NCBI GenBank assembly: GCA_963970005.1
Contig: CAXAMN010005180.1
Location: 254,318-318,317, forward strand
Length of the DNA stretch: 64,000 bases
Direction: 5' to 3'
Source of the DNA: Durusdinium trenchii
Lineage: Eukaryota; Sar; Dinophyceae; Suessiales; Symbiodiniaceae
Of the stretch, positions 9,697 to 20,634 are shown in pieces. Below the pieces are notes generated by a model. The model ran no database searches. It was not told the origin of the DNA and saw only the letters and a list, made by a program, of their open reading frames with translations. The stretch's first letter is position 1, and each line of letters begins with the position of its first letter. Both the position numbers and the translations under genes were made by a program.

Positions 9697-10940
9697 CTCG
9701 CCAATGAGCTGCTTGCCGTCGATCAACCCTTCGCAGGAATAGAGTAAATACCGCTCCACCTCCTCCAAACCGTTTGCCACCACCAAGGGTACCTGGTGCA
9801 GGGCTTCACCTTGTGCCCTGGATGCATCAAGAATAGCAAATGCTTTGGCTTGGAAAAGTTTGTTTGAAGGTCAGTGAACAAATGGAAAGGACTGGAAACT
9901 GACTCGCCATGTTCAAAAAAGCACTGGCCGTCTCCACAGGTGCCTTTCCAAAGTCATGAGCAGCAGACAGCGCCAGGGGTAGCTCCACCAGTTGGACTTT
10001 CAACGGCCACAGTGGTTCTTCTCCACTTCGAAGACTTTCTTGCAACCTCGGCCAACATTAAAAGTCCCAAAAAAGTACTAAATTTGGCCCAGCTATGCCA
10101 AACAGCTATGCTCAGCTGTTTCGACCAAATCTTCGTTTTCATTTTCAAGATGACATGTGATTGAAGCACTCCGATCTCATCTTTTAGCCAGCTGCTTGGC
10201 TGCCAAGCAGCTGGCTGAGGGTGACAGCGATTGTTGGCTTTGCCGGCGCTTTTTCCTTGTCCGTCTTTTTCTGCCATACTCCCAAATTGCGCGAAGCCTT
10301 CAATTTCACGGTATCTTGCGGATCCCATGCTGCTATCAGCTCTTTGGTCTTTGCACTCCCATGCCTCGTGTCGGGATCACCCCACACTATTATCGGGGTT
10401 TGCTCCGTCAGCTTGATAGTTGGGAGATGAGAAACTCTTCCCGAATAGAAAGTTTTTTCCTAACATGGTTCATATCTGTTCCTGACACTACTGACTCAAA
10501 AAGCTTGATTGTGCCTCCCGGTTGCTTGCCCGGCTCCTCACCCATGTTGCTGGCAATAAATTTGTCGGCCCCACTCTGAAGCAAAAGCTTCACGACATCA
10601 TGATGGCCATTGTAGCACGCTCTCCAAAGTGGTGTGCGACCAAGCTCATTTTGCGTATCTGGATGAGCTCCCTTCGACAAGAAAAACTTCACCAGCTCCG
10701 TTTCTCCGTAACATGCTGCTTCAGAGAGACATGTGTTTCCATCCTCGTCCACAACATCTATCGGAAGCTGTACTGCAGTTCCTGCGTTGGCCTCCAAGCA
10801 TGCTGCAGCCACGGTAAGATCACCGTCATTTACAGCATTAAAGAGACGTTCTTTTAGCACTTCTGGCTTTTCAGTCAGGCCAACTGCTTGCGCAATCGCA
10901 AGAATCTCTTCGGCAGATGCCAGCAATTCTTCGTTCACTC
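9697..10940 (-). CDS. Ankyrin-repeat protein gene, four phased exons
   Basis: Four exons join without phase error: 10940-10537 (404 nt), 10348-10204 (145), 10038-9904 (135) and 9848-9697 (152). Exon 1 carries ankyrin repeats: DEDGNTCLSEAACYGETELV and ELGRTPLWRACYNGHHDVVK, each with the usual helix pattern and GA(H/D) turns. Exon 2 holds TKELIAAWDPQDTVKL, a tail often seen after ankyrin blocks in protist proteins. Exons 3 and 4 read LSAAHDFGKAPVETASAFLN and VPLVVANGLEEVERYLLYSC. The 3' splice sites follow pyrimidine tracts (TTCTCCCCAG). 5' sites are GA (after exon 1), GC (after 2), GT (after 3 and 4). Further exons are likely at both ends. Ankyrin repeats bind proteins; the partner is unknown. 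Confidence 0.7.
10186..10216. repeat. Perfect 14-bp-arm hairpin on the exon 2 donor of the ankyrin gene
   Basis: Arms at 10186-10199 and 10203-10216 are exact reverse complements around a 3-base loop. On the minus strand the predicted GC splice donor (between 10204 and 10203) sits at the edge of the loop, so one arm is exonic and the other intronic. Confidence 0.8.
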
Positions 10941-10948
10941 CTGGGGAG

Positions 10949-13789
10949 AACTGCTTGTGAGAATAGGGCATTCCACAATCAAGCCCTTTCAAGAAGTCTT
11001 CATTAGTACTAGCCCTGGCGAAGGACAGTGGCAAAGGCAAAGACCATGAAGGATGGTGGCCATTAGTGTTTGGGTTCTATTTTGGACACGTGACTTTCAT
11101 ATGGTTCTGTCCTTGTAGCTGCCACGCATCTTGCACAGCAGCCTCAAGAACAGGTACGTCCACCTCATCAGAACCTGAAAGCAGTGAGAGCAGAGAAGTG
11201 CACCGACATGCCCAACCAGAGCAAACAAGTTTGACCCAAAAGGCCAATTGCCTCGCCTGTGCATGCCAACCTGGTCCTAGTGAAGCTGAAGAAGGGATCT
11301 GTCCCGTTGTTTCGTCACTGCTGTCAAGCTGCTCGTAGCCACACATTTCCTAGCACGAAACACAAGTTCAAGCACAAAAGAAGACCCGAAACAAATTGAT
11401 TTGAGCTTGATAGACAATTCCTTCAGCTAGAGCTCTTCAGAACCAGCTCGGTTGCCTTCCACGAAAGCTCATTGAATTCAACATGCTCTGCAGGAATGGC
11501 ATGACTTCAAGGCCTTTGCTTTGCCTACACGCCGGCCTGTAAGCGCAAGCGCTCCGCTCGCTGCAGCAGCTCAGCATCCGCCATGAAAATTATTTCAGAA
11601 CCCTCTCTTGACAAGTCTGAGCCAAATTAAGGAGTAAAAAGCAGGATTGCTCGCAGAACTGCTTCATCTCAATCGATGCCTGGTCTGTGAACCTATAGAA
11701 ATCTCAAACATTGGGAGACACATGAAGGACTGCGAATCTGCACGTGCTCTTCCTCTTTGAGTCAGTGTCTAAGTGCAGCTCTCTGCAATGCAAAACATGC
11801 AAGGCGCACAGCAGTGAAGAGCTTCTCTGGACTTGGCAACCTCAGAGCTTGAAAAAGAACGTAGGTCGTCAAACAACACAATATCAAGAAATATCAAGAA
11901 AACGCAAATCCTTCAATGCAGGACACCAGGGGCACATATGGCCCTCGGGCTCCCAGCTCAGGCTCAGAACCCACTTGGCTTGAGCCCAAGTCCTGACACT
12001 CAGCCCAATGCAAAGATCTTGTAGGAAATTCTTAGGGTCTTTGTAGGTCTTTAAGACCTTTGACTCGATTCAACTCCTTCAAGACCTTCGCGAACCAAGC
12101 ATCGAAGCTGCTCTTGGCCTCGCTTGAGGCGGCATCAGGGCCTGAGAGCCTTTGGAAGACTTTGGGCCGCTTGGGACAAGGCCAAGAGCTGCAGCAGAGC
12201 CACTTGTTCTTTCAATTGAGCAGAAGCTGCCTGGCTTTGAAACTAGTTTACAGAAATATGCTTCATCTTGTTATTCTCGTTAAAACCTAGAATCTTTCGG
12301 TCCAAGGCTGCAATACGTCCTCTTGCAAATGTGAGCTGTTTATCGCCTGTTGCTGCGCCGCTTCAACTTTGCCTTTCAAACGCCGAATCTCCTAAGCTAC
12401 GAATGAGTTGCCAGCAAAAATTAACAAATCCAAAACTCCAAAACGAACCAAGATTCTCTTTCTCGCATACCACTTTTCCTGAGCAACTCCGTCACCATCC
12501 AGGAGATAGCTCGGACAAAGCGAAGGGATCAACCAAGCATGTGACAAGTTTGGGCAAACTGTGCACAGTATCTGGGTTCTCGGCGAAATTGCCTCGTTTC
12601 CCACTGGTCCTGGGACCTGAACATGGAACTTAGGAAGCATCTAAAGAATCAGTCGGCGAAAGTACTCTTGTACTGTCGAACACTTAAAACACTTGGAGTT
12701 GATTCTGCTTAAGTTGTTGTTTCTGCTTGGATCCTCACGTCCTCCTCTTCCTCCGAAGTGATGTCATCCTCATTCCTGAGGGTCAGCTTGCATTTGCTTC
12801 CATGTTTTAATGTTGTGTTGCGGGACTAGTTTGGTCCTACGAAGGAAGCTCGCAGTCTTCTCATTCCACCTTGGATCAACTGGTCAATCCATGTTTCATT
12901 GAGACTGATCTGACTGCCATCTGGGAAAGCGACTCATATCTTGCCAGCATCACAAACAATCGATTTATTGTCCTTGGTTTCCACACAAGGAGATGCTTGA
13001 GATAGAGTAGCAGTGCCTATATACTACTAGCTGTTCCACTCGTGCACTCATCCACTCTGGGATCTTCGCTCCAAAACGTCAGTGTACTGATAGAAACTCA
13101 GCTCTGCTGGTGGTCGAAAGTCTTCTCCTACATTGTTGGCAAGACCAAACAACACCCGGTTGGTTCAAACATACTACTAAGGACTTGTTGATTAAACTAC
13201 CCGAATCAAGGACCAGTCCTTTGCAGAAGTAGAACTCAGTTTCTGATTGCGTTGAAGCAGTCACGACGAAGACAGGTGGCGCAGAGATCTGGATGGCAAG
13301 TGGCTTTTGGCTGGAACCAGAATTGAACATAGTGATCTGCCCAAAGAATGTTTAAACGACCCCTTCCCTATCGAATTTAACGCCTCACAGAAGCCCTGAC
13401 AAGTGGCATCAAGCATAGGTACTTTTCTTGATCAACTTAAGAATATGCATGCTCATCGTTCATCCTATGTGTCTGAGCGGAGAATTTAGGCTCACAAACG
13501 TAGTGACCCCAAGTCACAGTCCCAAAGGTTGTACTCAAAGCTTAGGCACACTTTTAGCTCAGGCTTCGATGCGATCAAGTAGATCAAATGAACACAAACT
13601 GAGTCACACACGGCTGCAGTGAAACATACATCTATACACAACTATGGCATGTACATGTAACTGGTGCTACATCTGATCACGCCTCCTGAGCTTAACTTCT
13701 GAGAGACGGTGAGACGTTAAACGAATCAGGATTAGCACATGAGTGAGTTAGCTCGTAGCCCTTCAGTACATCTTGATCTTGAAGAGGTA
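10949..13789. other. Intergenic or intronic DNA without supported gene
   Basis: No ORF here shows family motifs or convincing phased exons. Immediately upstream of the ankyrin exon, minus-strand text with a second acceptor (CCTTCGCCAG near 11014) may be an alternative exon edge. The rest is ordinary sequence. A short LDSGS in a minus frame at 13079-13330 was considered as an aspartic protease and dropped. The copia 3' terminal repeat would be expected at 13.3-13.8 kb, but no matching copy was found upstream. Confidence 0.4.
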
Positions 13790-13809
13790 CCTACTCTAGC
13801 TCAAGCCGT

Positions 13810-15566
13810 TCAAGCTCTCAAGGTTAGTTCATGTTCACCCTCCAGGTAGTGGAAATTCATGCCTTTCATAGCTGTAGTCATTTTCTCTTCGGTGACAGCT
13901 TTCGTTAGCACGTCGGCCAACATTCGGTCGGCGCCTTCTTTGTTGAGACGAAACTCTTTCTTTGCTCTACGCTCTTGTACCCAGTGGTACTGAGTGTCAA
14001 CATGTTGGCTCGTCCCAAACCTCGACGGTTTCCCATGGCGATTCCAGCGGAAGCGTCCATTGTCACCTCTTTGCAGGGAAACAACCCCCAGTCTTTTGCA
14101 GTTGATGCGACTCCAAGCATCTGACATGCTCCTGAAACAAGTCCGTAGTACTCGGATTCGCCACTGCTGAGGGAGACAACTCCTTGGCCTTTGCTGGCCA
14201 TGCGCACGCCTCCTGACACACTCTTTCGTGTCCTTATGCAACCTGCATGGTCGGCGTCTGACCACATGTTGAAGGGGTTGCAGGTGCTCTGATTTGGAAA
14301 CAACTGCGCAACTCTTAGTCGATACCTGACATATCTGGCCAATCGTTTCAGCATATTCCAGTACCTCGATGTTGGGTTCTGTAGACCCTGTGCCAACGAG
14401 CGCGTTGCAGTTTGCAGATCAGGTCGATCTTGTGCCAAATACGCGGCTCTCATGGCAATAGATCTATACATCGTTGCATCTTCGGCACTCAGCGGAACTT
14501 CTTCGTGTTGTAGTTCCTCTTGACTTGGCTTGGCCAAAGGTGTCTTGACCTTGCCTGGTTGACCAGTGCCTAACCACTTGATGATCAACTCTGCATGTCT
14601 TGGATCTGGTTCCCACCAAATACCTTCGTTTGACCAGGTGATAATACGGTTCAACACTCTGACCTGTTGGCTCGCTTTTGGTGAACCTGGTGGGCCAAGA
14701 ATGCCTCGTTCCACAACTTGCCATTCTTTGGCTGCTGAAGTGTGAAACCATTTGATGTCTTCAAAGCTTCCTACTGTCGTGAAATCATCTCCATGTACTT
14801 CTGTTCGCAGTTCTCTGGATGCATGGATTTGACTTTCCTTGTAAAAATCCTAGCTTCTTCATGAACCCTGCGATGGTCAGCTCCCAGTTCATGGGTGCAT
14901 CTCTGGTGCCGTACAGGCTCCTGACCAATCTGCCTACCACATCTCCATCTTCTGGCTTCTTGCCCTCAGATGGGATCTCACAATAGAGTTCTCTTGTTGC
15001 CTTAGAATAGAAATGAGCTCTCTTCACGTCTAAAAATCCTAGGAAAGATTGCTTTGTCTTTCTTTTCTCGCCTTTCTCCAGTGGAAGGCTGTGACTGACA
15101 TGGTTAGCAGTAGCTTCAAAGCTGCTAGGCTCGGCATGGCTGCGAAAAATTTGTCAAAACCTGAGCCTCTTTTGATTTCTTGTGCCACCAATCGACTTCT
15201 GTAGAGAGGATTGGTTTCATCTTGCTTGTTCACATCTACCCATCGAGTTCCAATGGTTTTGGTTCCTTTTGGAACTTTGCTTCTTGGGATCTTCCCCCAA
15301 ACTCCCATTGATTCGACAATGTCGATTTCATCTTTCCTGGCTTTCTCTACCTTCTCAGGTAGAAGCTCTTTTCCACTGATGTCGTCATAGTACCACCAGT
15401 CTCTTGCCTCTTCTGCCATTTCTTCTGGCAGTGGGATTCTCTCTTCACACACTGGTTTCTCTGGGTCGATGCTGGATAGCACTCTTTCTCTGTCTTCTAG
15501 GATTAGACTTTCTAGAGCCATCCTTGGTGCTCTGGATGTCTCTTGTTCTCCCGGCTTCATCTTCAT
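13810..15566 (-). pseudogene. Copia reverse transcriptase and RNase H
   Basis: Fragments in several frames give an RT: PKGTKTIGTRWVDVNKQDE and YRSRLVAQEI (fingers), GFLDVKRAHFYSKATRELYC (first catalytic Asp, near 15030), SLYGTRDAPMNWE, and VHGDDFTTVG at 14781-14798, the catalytic Asp-Asp block in the His-Gly-Asp-Asp form rather than Tyr-Val-Asp-Asp. Then RNase H: NMWSDADHAGC, VSLSSGESEYYGLV and a shifted VDTQYHWVQERRAKKEF with ADVLTKAVTEEKM at the end. At least four frame changes occur. The order, and the Asp-Ala-Ser / Glu-Ser-Glu-Tyr signatures, are Ty1/copia. Confidence 0.8.
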
Positions 15567-16627
15567 GTTCGCCTTCTGCCTTTCTCTTCTTGTCTCTATC
15601 TACTCTGGCTTTTGCTGTGGGTGATCCTGCTGGTTCACGTTGTTCTTCATGTTCTCCCTTTTCTCCACGTGGTTCAGGTTCGCGTGGTCTGCGAATTCCT
15701 GACGCTGATGCTGATGCTGTGCCTGGTGTTGATGGTGCTGCTGCTGGTTCGTACCACAGTTCTGTCACAATGTCCATCTTGTGGGGTAATGCTCCATTGA
15801 GTATCTCTGGTGGAAGGTCTGTTGACATGACTCCACTCTCAATGATTGCATTGTTTGCGTGGTTTCTTGTGACTCGGTGCCAGACGGTAGACCAATCAGG
15901 TCTTCCTGGCATTGTGGTTTGAAAACAATGAGCTTCGACGTCGAGTCATGCGAACACCGGACATGAATCGGGGACTCCCGATGGTCTCTTGCTTTCATAT
16001 CCATGAAGGATTTGAGGTCTCTTGCCACTGACTGGCCGTGGCATGCCAGCGACTGCTTCTCCTACTCTACTCTCATGTCTTGCTACTCTTGGGTTCTCTT
16101 CTTCTTCACCTCTGTCTCGACGCCTGTTGGTGTACTGGATGCCTGAAAGTTCTTTAGCCAATTTGGGTGGCATCGCAGGCTGGGCAACCTGCAGTGTACC
16201 CAAACTTCTCCAGGTCTTTCTTGGCGATGTAAAGCCTTGTTAGCTTTCTTTTCTTGTCATCGATTGCCGGTGGCTGAACTAAAGCTTCACCACTTGGACT
16301 GGCAATGATTGGTTCCCTTGGGGCTGCAATCGCTGGTTCTTCGCGAATTGCTTGAGGATCCCAGGAGGCGCCAGCGATTGACTTCAACAACTCTGAGTCA
16401 TATCGATCTTCTTCGGGCTTTCTTCGAATGGACTGCACAGTGTCTTTCACTCCTAGAAAAATACCCTTAGTCCATTGGGCCTCAAACTTGTGACCTGTCT
16501 TGAGGTATTCGATGGCCTCACCAAATGGTGGAATTGCTACTTTCCATTCTCCTGGAACACGGCGTCTTTCCGTCTTGAAGTTCGGTCGACCGGAAAAACA
16601 AGTTGTAGACTGTGGATGCGTGTTCAA
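15445..16627 (-). pseudogene. Copia linker between integrase and RT
   Basis: Minus frames 16627-16154, 16203-15946 and 15912-15445 carry successive parts: FEAQWTKGIFLGVKDTVQSI (the usual end of integrase), LTRLYIAKKDLEKFGYTAGC, and a charged low-complexity stretch with an Ala-Ser-Ala run and RRPREPEPRGEKGEHEEQRE. Frame changes near 16200 and 15930 separate them. No enzymatic motif is expected or seen here. Confidence 0.6.
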
Positions 16628-17492
16628 CTAACCAAGTCAAAATCAGTGAATCGTCAGGAAGTTTCTCACCGTAGTTCGACTCGATAGCGGCTCGAAGAGT
16701 CCTGGCTTGTCCTTCCAAGGTTTGAACTGCTCGTTCAATTTCTCCCTTGGACTCCTTGACTCCTTTCGGGCTCTTCTCGATGATCAAGGTTCCTTCAATA
16801 CCATTCTTTACTGCCTCAGCGACGGATGTGAGAGCATGTTTGGGATCATGTCGAATGACCAGTTTGGAATACCCTAGTTTCTTGATGTCGTTCAGGAGTA
16901 GCTTGGATCCATATGGACCTTTTGTCACACCTTTGTAGGGTAACACGTGGGCAAAAAGATGTTTCGTCCATCGATCTCTAACAACAAGAATTGGCGCATG
17001 TGTCTTTTTATCTAAAACTACATCGTCATTTCGTGAATTCATGAAACAGTAATCTACAGTTGCTACTGGTGTGATCCACTCTCTTGTGTGGATTAGCTTT
17101 GGCCTTTCCTCTAATACAGGCCTCACACCAAGAATCCAAGAACGAAAAGGAAAATGTGAAACTGCGTGTTCCTCGAGCTCTTTTCGCGTTGGGCGAACTG
17201 GAGCGTTGATCTTGAGACAAGATGGAATTTCATCACCTGGCTCGGCCTCAGCGGCTTCAAAATCTGCCGGGGCCTCTTCGTCCGTGACCGGACTTACCCA
17301 CATTGGCGCCGGGTGAATTGGTGGAACACGATCGGCGCGGAGTAAACTCCGTTGCAAAAGGAAATTGGGATCTTCTTCCCATCTCGAGCAATGTGTCCTC
17401 CAGTCTTGCTCATCTGGATGGACCAGCCCTTGTCGGCGAGGGCTCCTGCAGACAGTAATGGCTTGGAGACTGCCATCACTCGAATGCTGCAC
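16518..17492 (-). pseudogene. Copia integrase, zinc motif frame-shifted
   Basis: The core reads TVDYCFMNS (first Asp), LVIRHDPKHALTSVAEAV (second Asp) and SKGEIERAVQTLEGQ (Glu), the D,D-35-E triad of an integrase that inserts the cDNA into target DNA. The upstream HHCC finger is broken. The main frame reads EEHAVSHFPFRSWILG, while the adjacent frame (17026-17220) reads LDSWCEACIRGKAKANPHKR, which is the expected Cys-x2-Cys part. So indels lie near 17130 and 17050. The C-terminal end continues in the next segment. Confidence 0.75.
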
Positions 17493-17833
17493 TGTCCCGT
17501 CAGGGCTCCATTGCCGACGCCAATCGTCACCTTGGCATTGATCTTGCCAAGATCCTTCACCGTCTCGCCTGACGCTGTCTTGTAAATCTTTGAGTCCGCG
17601 CCATCAGGCTGAGTAGGCTTGTAGCCCAATGCGGCGGCGAGGTCGACAGGAATACAGGAGGCTGCTCCTGAATCCAAAGTCACCTGATGAGCCATGGGCG
17701 TCTCCATGGATGCCAGCTCCAAACTCTTGAGGGCCAGTGGATCTTCTTCACCTTCACTTGGCTCACTTGACGGCGTTGGATACCGCTTTCCCTTTCCTTT
17801 CTGGGTCTCACGAGCGGCATCTTTTGTCGCCAC
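17294..17833 (-). pseudogene. Copia aspartic protease
   Basis: A 179-codon minus frame. HQVTLDSGAASCIPVDLA contains the retroviral-type Asp-Ser-Gly active site (Asp54), followed by a flap-like IYKTASGETVKDLGK and a second hydrophobic block, PLLSAGALADKGWSI. The length and order fit the single-domain protease of Ty1/copia elements. It overlaps the upstream gag-like frame by 26 bases in another frame and the integrase frame downstream. Confidence 0.75.
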
Positions 17834-18569
17834 CTCGAGTCAACTGCACCTTCTTCTGCTTACCGTTCTCCTGGCCCTTCTTGTGGCCTTGCTCGGAGGC
17901 AGCCGGAGCCGAAGCGGCTCCGCTCTTGCTCGGGGATCGAGACCGGGACTTCATTCGAAGCGGTTGCCTTGGTGCTTCGCTGGATTCCTCCTGCTTGGTT
18001 CCTGGCTTGCGAAATCGTCCCAGATGCTCTTCAGTCGAGCTCTTGAACCAAGCCATGCGTTCCTCCTTGGTTTTACCCTTCTTGTCAGGAGGTGGAGGTG
18101 TCCTGACAATGCGCCTTTGCTTTGGCGTCTTTGGACCCATATCATCCTCTTTTTCTTGGTCTTCCATCATCTTCTGCGTGTGGGCTATCATGTAGAAAGG
18201 AGATTCCTTCTTGATGGTCTCCCACTTTGGATCTTTCATTTTCAAATGCTCTGCCACTTCTTCAGGCTTCAGATCCATACCTGCATCTTTCACATGCTTT
18301 GGCGCGTCTTTTGAGGTTGGGCTACCTCGCTGTCCCTTGGCAGTCTTGATGCGCTTTTGCTTGAGCGACCATTCCTTTGCCCATTGACCTAGGACCTTTG
18401 GTGGGCAGCAATTCAAAGCCATATGGTGATTCCATAGGCCAGTATCGTTGTCGCACTTCAATGCCTTGTTGCAAGCGCGGCAAATCATGTGCTTGCGACC
18501 GTCCTCGTCTTGGTGGGTGAGTTTTGTCACCCATTCATCATAGCCAATGATGTGCTTCTGATGAGCCAC
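17808..18569 (-). pseudogene. Copia gag-like region B with Cys/His cluster
   Basis: A 253-codon minus frame overlapping region A. Near its start is MICRACNKALKCDND, then GLWNHHMALNCCPPK, a Cys-x2-Cys ... His-His ... Cys-Cys cluster that could bind zinc like a nucleocapsid or BED-type finger. The rest is Lys/Glu/Arg rich and ends in an Arg-Ser run (MKSRSRSPSKSG). The frame then shifts by one base into the protease segment. Confidence 0.45.
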
Positions 18570-19611
18570 GGCGCGGAATCTTCTTCTCGCTCCTTTTCTT
18601 CTTCCTGTTCATCAGCTTCATCATCAGCTGGCTCAGTGCCAGTCTCATCATCGTCGTCAACTTCTTCTTCAAATTCTTCCTCACCAAGTCCCTCGATCTC
18701 AGTCGCATCAAGGGGATTGATGTTCTCCATGACTGGTGCAGTGAAGGATGGTGCACTTGTTGCTCCTTCACCATGGCTGCCGATGCGCCTCATCACAACA
18801 TACTCTTCTGGGTTGAACCCAGCTGCAGTGAGCGCCTTGTCGATGACATTGCGGGCTGGATGGCTTGTAGCCGTCCATGTTTGGCTTTCCCGCTTCATCT
18901 CTGCCAGCTCCTTGGCGGAGAGATCTTCAATCTTGGGCTCCTTTTCCTTGGACTGCTCGGCCTTGTCGGCCTTGGGCTTGGATGGCTTCTTACCTCGATG
19001 TCGTGGTGCGCGTTCGCGTCCTCGAGGTTCAAACTCTTTCTCCTCGTCATCATCGTCCCATGCCTGGAGCTTGCCGGCGCCCTTGGCGCGGGCGATCTCG
19101 TAGTAGTCCAATTCTTCTGGATACTTGGACTCATAGTCGCGCGGGCCGTAGCAATTCGATGCTGCTCGGCGCACTGGCTTTTCTCCTTCTTCTTGGCCAA
19201 TCTTGGGTCCATGCCTGACGCCAGATCAGCTGAGAGCCTTGGCGACTCCGCCGGCACCGAAGCGGCGCGGCGAGGAGTTGGCCTCTTCAGCAAAAGCTGG
19301 AGTGGAAGGTCATTGTGGTCGTAGTCCTGGGACGCGTGACCGGTGGCGAGCGACGAACCCCTCAGGCGAGTGACAACGGACATGGCATGTGTGGTGGCGG
19401 TTGACGAAGTGCCTCTACCACGCCTAGAAGGAACCTCTTCAGGGGAGGACCTAGACCGTTCACCTGGGGGGATCATCAGGCGGGGAAAACCCTGTATGGT
19501 TCGCCATGGTTCCCACCCAACTGCAGGTGCAGTTATTTTCTCGCTACACGAAGAGTCCTGACCACTCCAGCGCACTGTGGCAGCTGTTGCGTGGTGACTG
19601 AACGAGTGCAC
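18527..19611 (-). pseudogene. Copia gag-like region A
   Basis: Two overlapping minus frames carry the signal: the upstream one (ending SGMDPRLAKKKEKSQ) shifts near 19170 into one reading CYGPRDYESKYPEELDYYEI, followed by a basic Lys/Arg stretch and a strongly acidic tail (EEEFEEEVDDDDETG). Alternating charged low-complexity segments fit a gag or linker region before the protease. No capsid fold was recognised by eye. Confidence 0.45.
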
Positions 19612-19757
19612 TGAAAGAAAATTGTATGCATGACCTAATGTTCAACTAAAGTGACTTGAAGATATTGAGATTGAAGTTTCACTGCACTCAATCTAGCTAA
19701 TGGTCCTACGAACGAAAAGTGACCGCGCAAAGCAGCGGTTTCTGGCTTGCAGGACGG

Positions 19758-20630
19758 TTACCTGACCCTTGGCCTCCGGCGACCTCCTCCGTGTGGATTG
19801 GGTTCGCCTGAAAATTCGTCTGATGCCAAAGGTCGAGGGTGATGCGCAAGCTTCCAGTTGTGGATGCCGGAAGAGCGGATCATGTTAGCTAGATCTAACA
19901 AAACTGAGTGCGGCTGCCTGAGTTGTGTAGCGTCACACAAATACGCATAGCAGCCTGCGCGTCGGCCTTCATTAATGATCGAGGAGTCGTCGTCGACGTA
20001 CGCGCAGATCCCCAATCGAGTGATGATCGGAGTCTTGCCCTCGGGTCCGACTCGGGAGTTGGTTAGGAAAATCCCTCCTCCCATTTGAAGTCCCGCTGCG
20101 CGAGCGCAGTCACGGAAGTGCGCCGTCTGTGATGCGGCTCTCACATAGCCTTCATGTCCTGTAAAGGGTATGATGGTTATCCTTGCGCCTACGCGTTCAA
20201 GGGTGATGAGGGCATCAAGACACTGTCGTGTGGGGACTTCAAGACGAGGCACTAACATTGCATCTAGAACCTTATGGAAATCTAGACCCACCTCAACGTT
20301 ATGGGCTTGATGGGGTGGTGTTAGTGTCATCTGATGGCACATCTGCTGTCCGAAGATGTGCTGGGTATTCTGCCAAAGTTCTAGATAGCGATCGCGCGGC
20401 GGCGGCGCATCATCGTCCGATGGCAAATCAGGTCGAGGTGGTTCACCACGGTTTGGGGGCGCTAAACGACCGCCACTTGGTGCTGCCTCCGCATCGTCCT
20501 CTTCCGCGCGAGGCGCGGTTTCAGAGGGTGCAGGAGGTGTCGGATACCCTTGACCTCTGCCTCTGCCAGTTGCTTCCTGAACGACCGTGGCTGGAGCGGG
20601 GCTCGACGAACGCGGCGGTCGTTCGGGCAT
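19758..20630 (-). CDS. HAD-superfamily-like domain at the end of a retroelement-like block
   Basis: An intact 290-codon minus frame. The first 85 residues are Pro/Arg/Glu low complexity. Then all four HAD motifs appear in order: motif I NVEVGLDFHKVLD (Asp117, with His119 at the usual second Asp), motif II RITIIPFTGHEG (Thr157), motif III GPEGKTP (Lys199) and motif IV GICAYVDDDSSII (Asp213-215). HAD enzymes move phosphoryl groups through the first Asp; the second Asp normally acts as acid/base in phosphatases, so His there argues for altered chemistry or none. The block upstream is frameshifted low-complexity sequence; the copia gag-like region begins 140 bases downstream on the same strand. 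It may be an accessory domain of that element. Substrate unknown. Confidence 0.6.
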   Translation of the reverse strand: MPERPPRSSSPAPATVVQEATGRGRGQGYPTPPAPSETAPRAEEDDAEAAPSGGRLAPPNRGEPPRPDLPSDDDAPPPRDRYLELWQNTQHIFGQQMCHQMTLTPPHQAHNVEVGLDFHKVLDAMLVPRLEVPTRQCLDALITLERVGARITIIPFTGHEGYVRAASQTAHFRDCARAAGLQMGGGIFLTNSRVGPEGKTPIITRLGICAYVDDDSSIINEGRRAGCYAYLCDATQLRQPHSVLLDLANMIRSSGIHNWKLAHHPRPLASDEFSGEPNPHGGGRRRPRVR

Positions 20631-20634
20631 CGGC

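Larger units (their letters stand above)
13790..19620 (-). mobile_element. Degenerate Ty1/copia-type retrotransposon
   Basis: Read on the minus strand, the domain order is gag-like, aspartic protease, integrase, reverse transcriptase, RNase H, which is the Ty1/copia (Pseudoviridae) order. At least five frame changes split the polyprotein, so this copy is inactive. I looked for long terminal repeats by comparing 12.6-13.8 kb with 19.6-23.5 kb and saw no convincing pair; only a short shared GGTCCTACGAA word occurs (12834 and 19704). The boundaries given are those of the coding remnants. It lies directly downstream of another retroelement-like block (19758-22846), which may belong to the same original element. 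Confidence 0.85.

Noticed and set aside
13079-13330. LDSGS in a minus frame as an aspartic protease
   Set aside because: No flap or second block follows, and the real copia protease is at 17294-17833.
12600-13800. Candidate 3' LTR of the copia element
   Set aside because: No matching second copy was seen at 19.6-23.5 kb apart from an 11-base GGTCCTACGAA word. A proper alignment could still find one.
15404-15922. Leu/Ser-rich + strand ORFs that look like signal or membrane proteins
   Set aside because: Antisense of the charged copia linker; hydrophobicity comes from complementing Glu/Lys/Arg codons. The same applies to + ORFs at 17694-18314, 18489-19324, 30849-31127 and 31076-31812.
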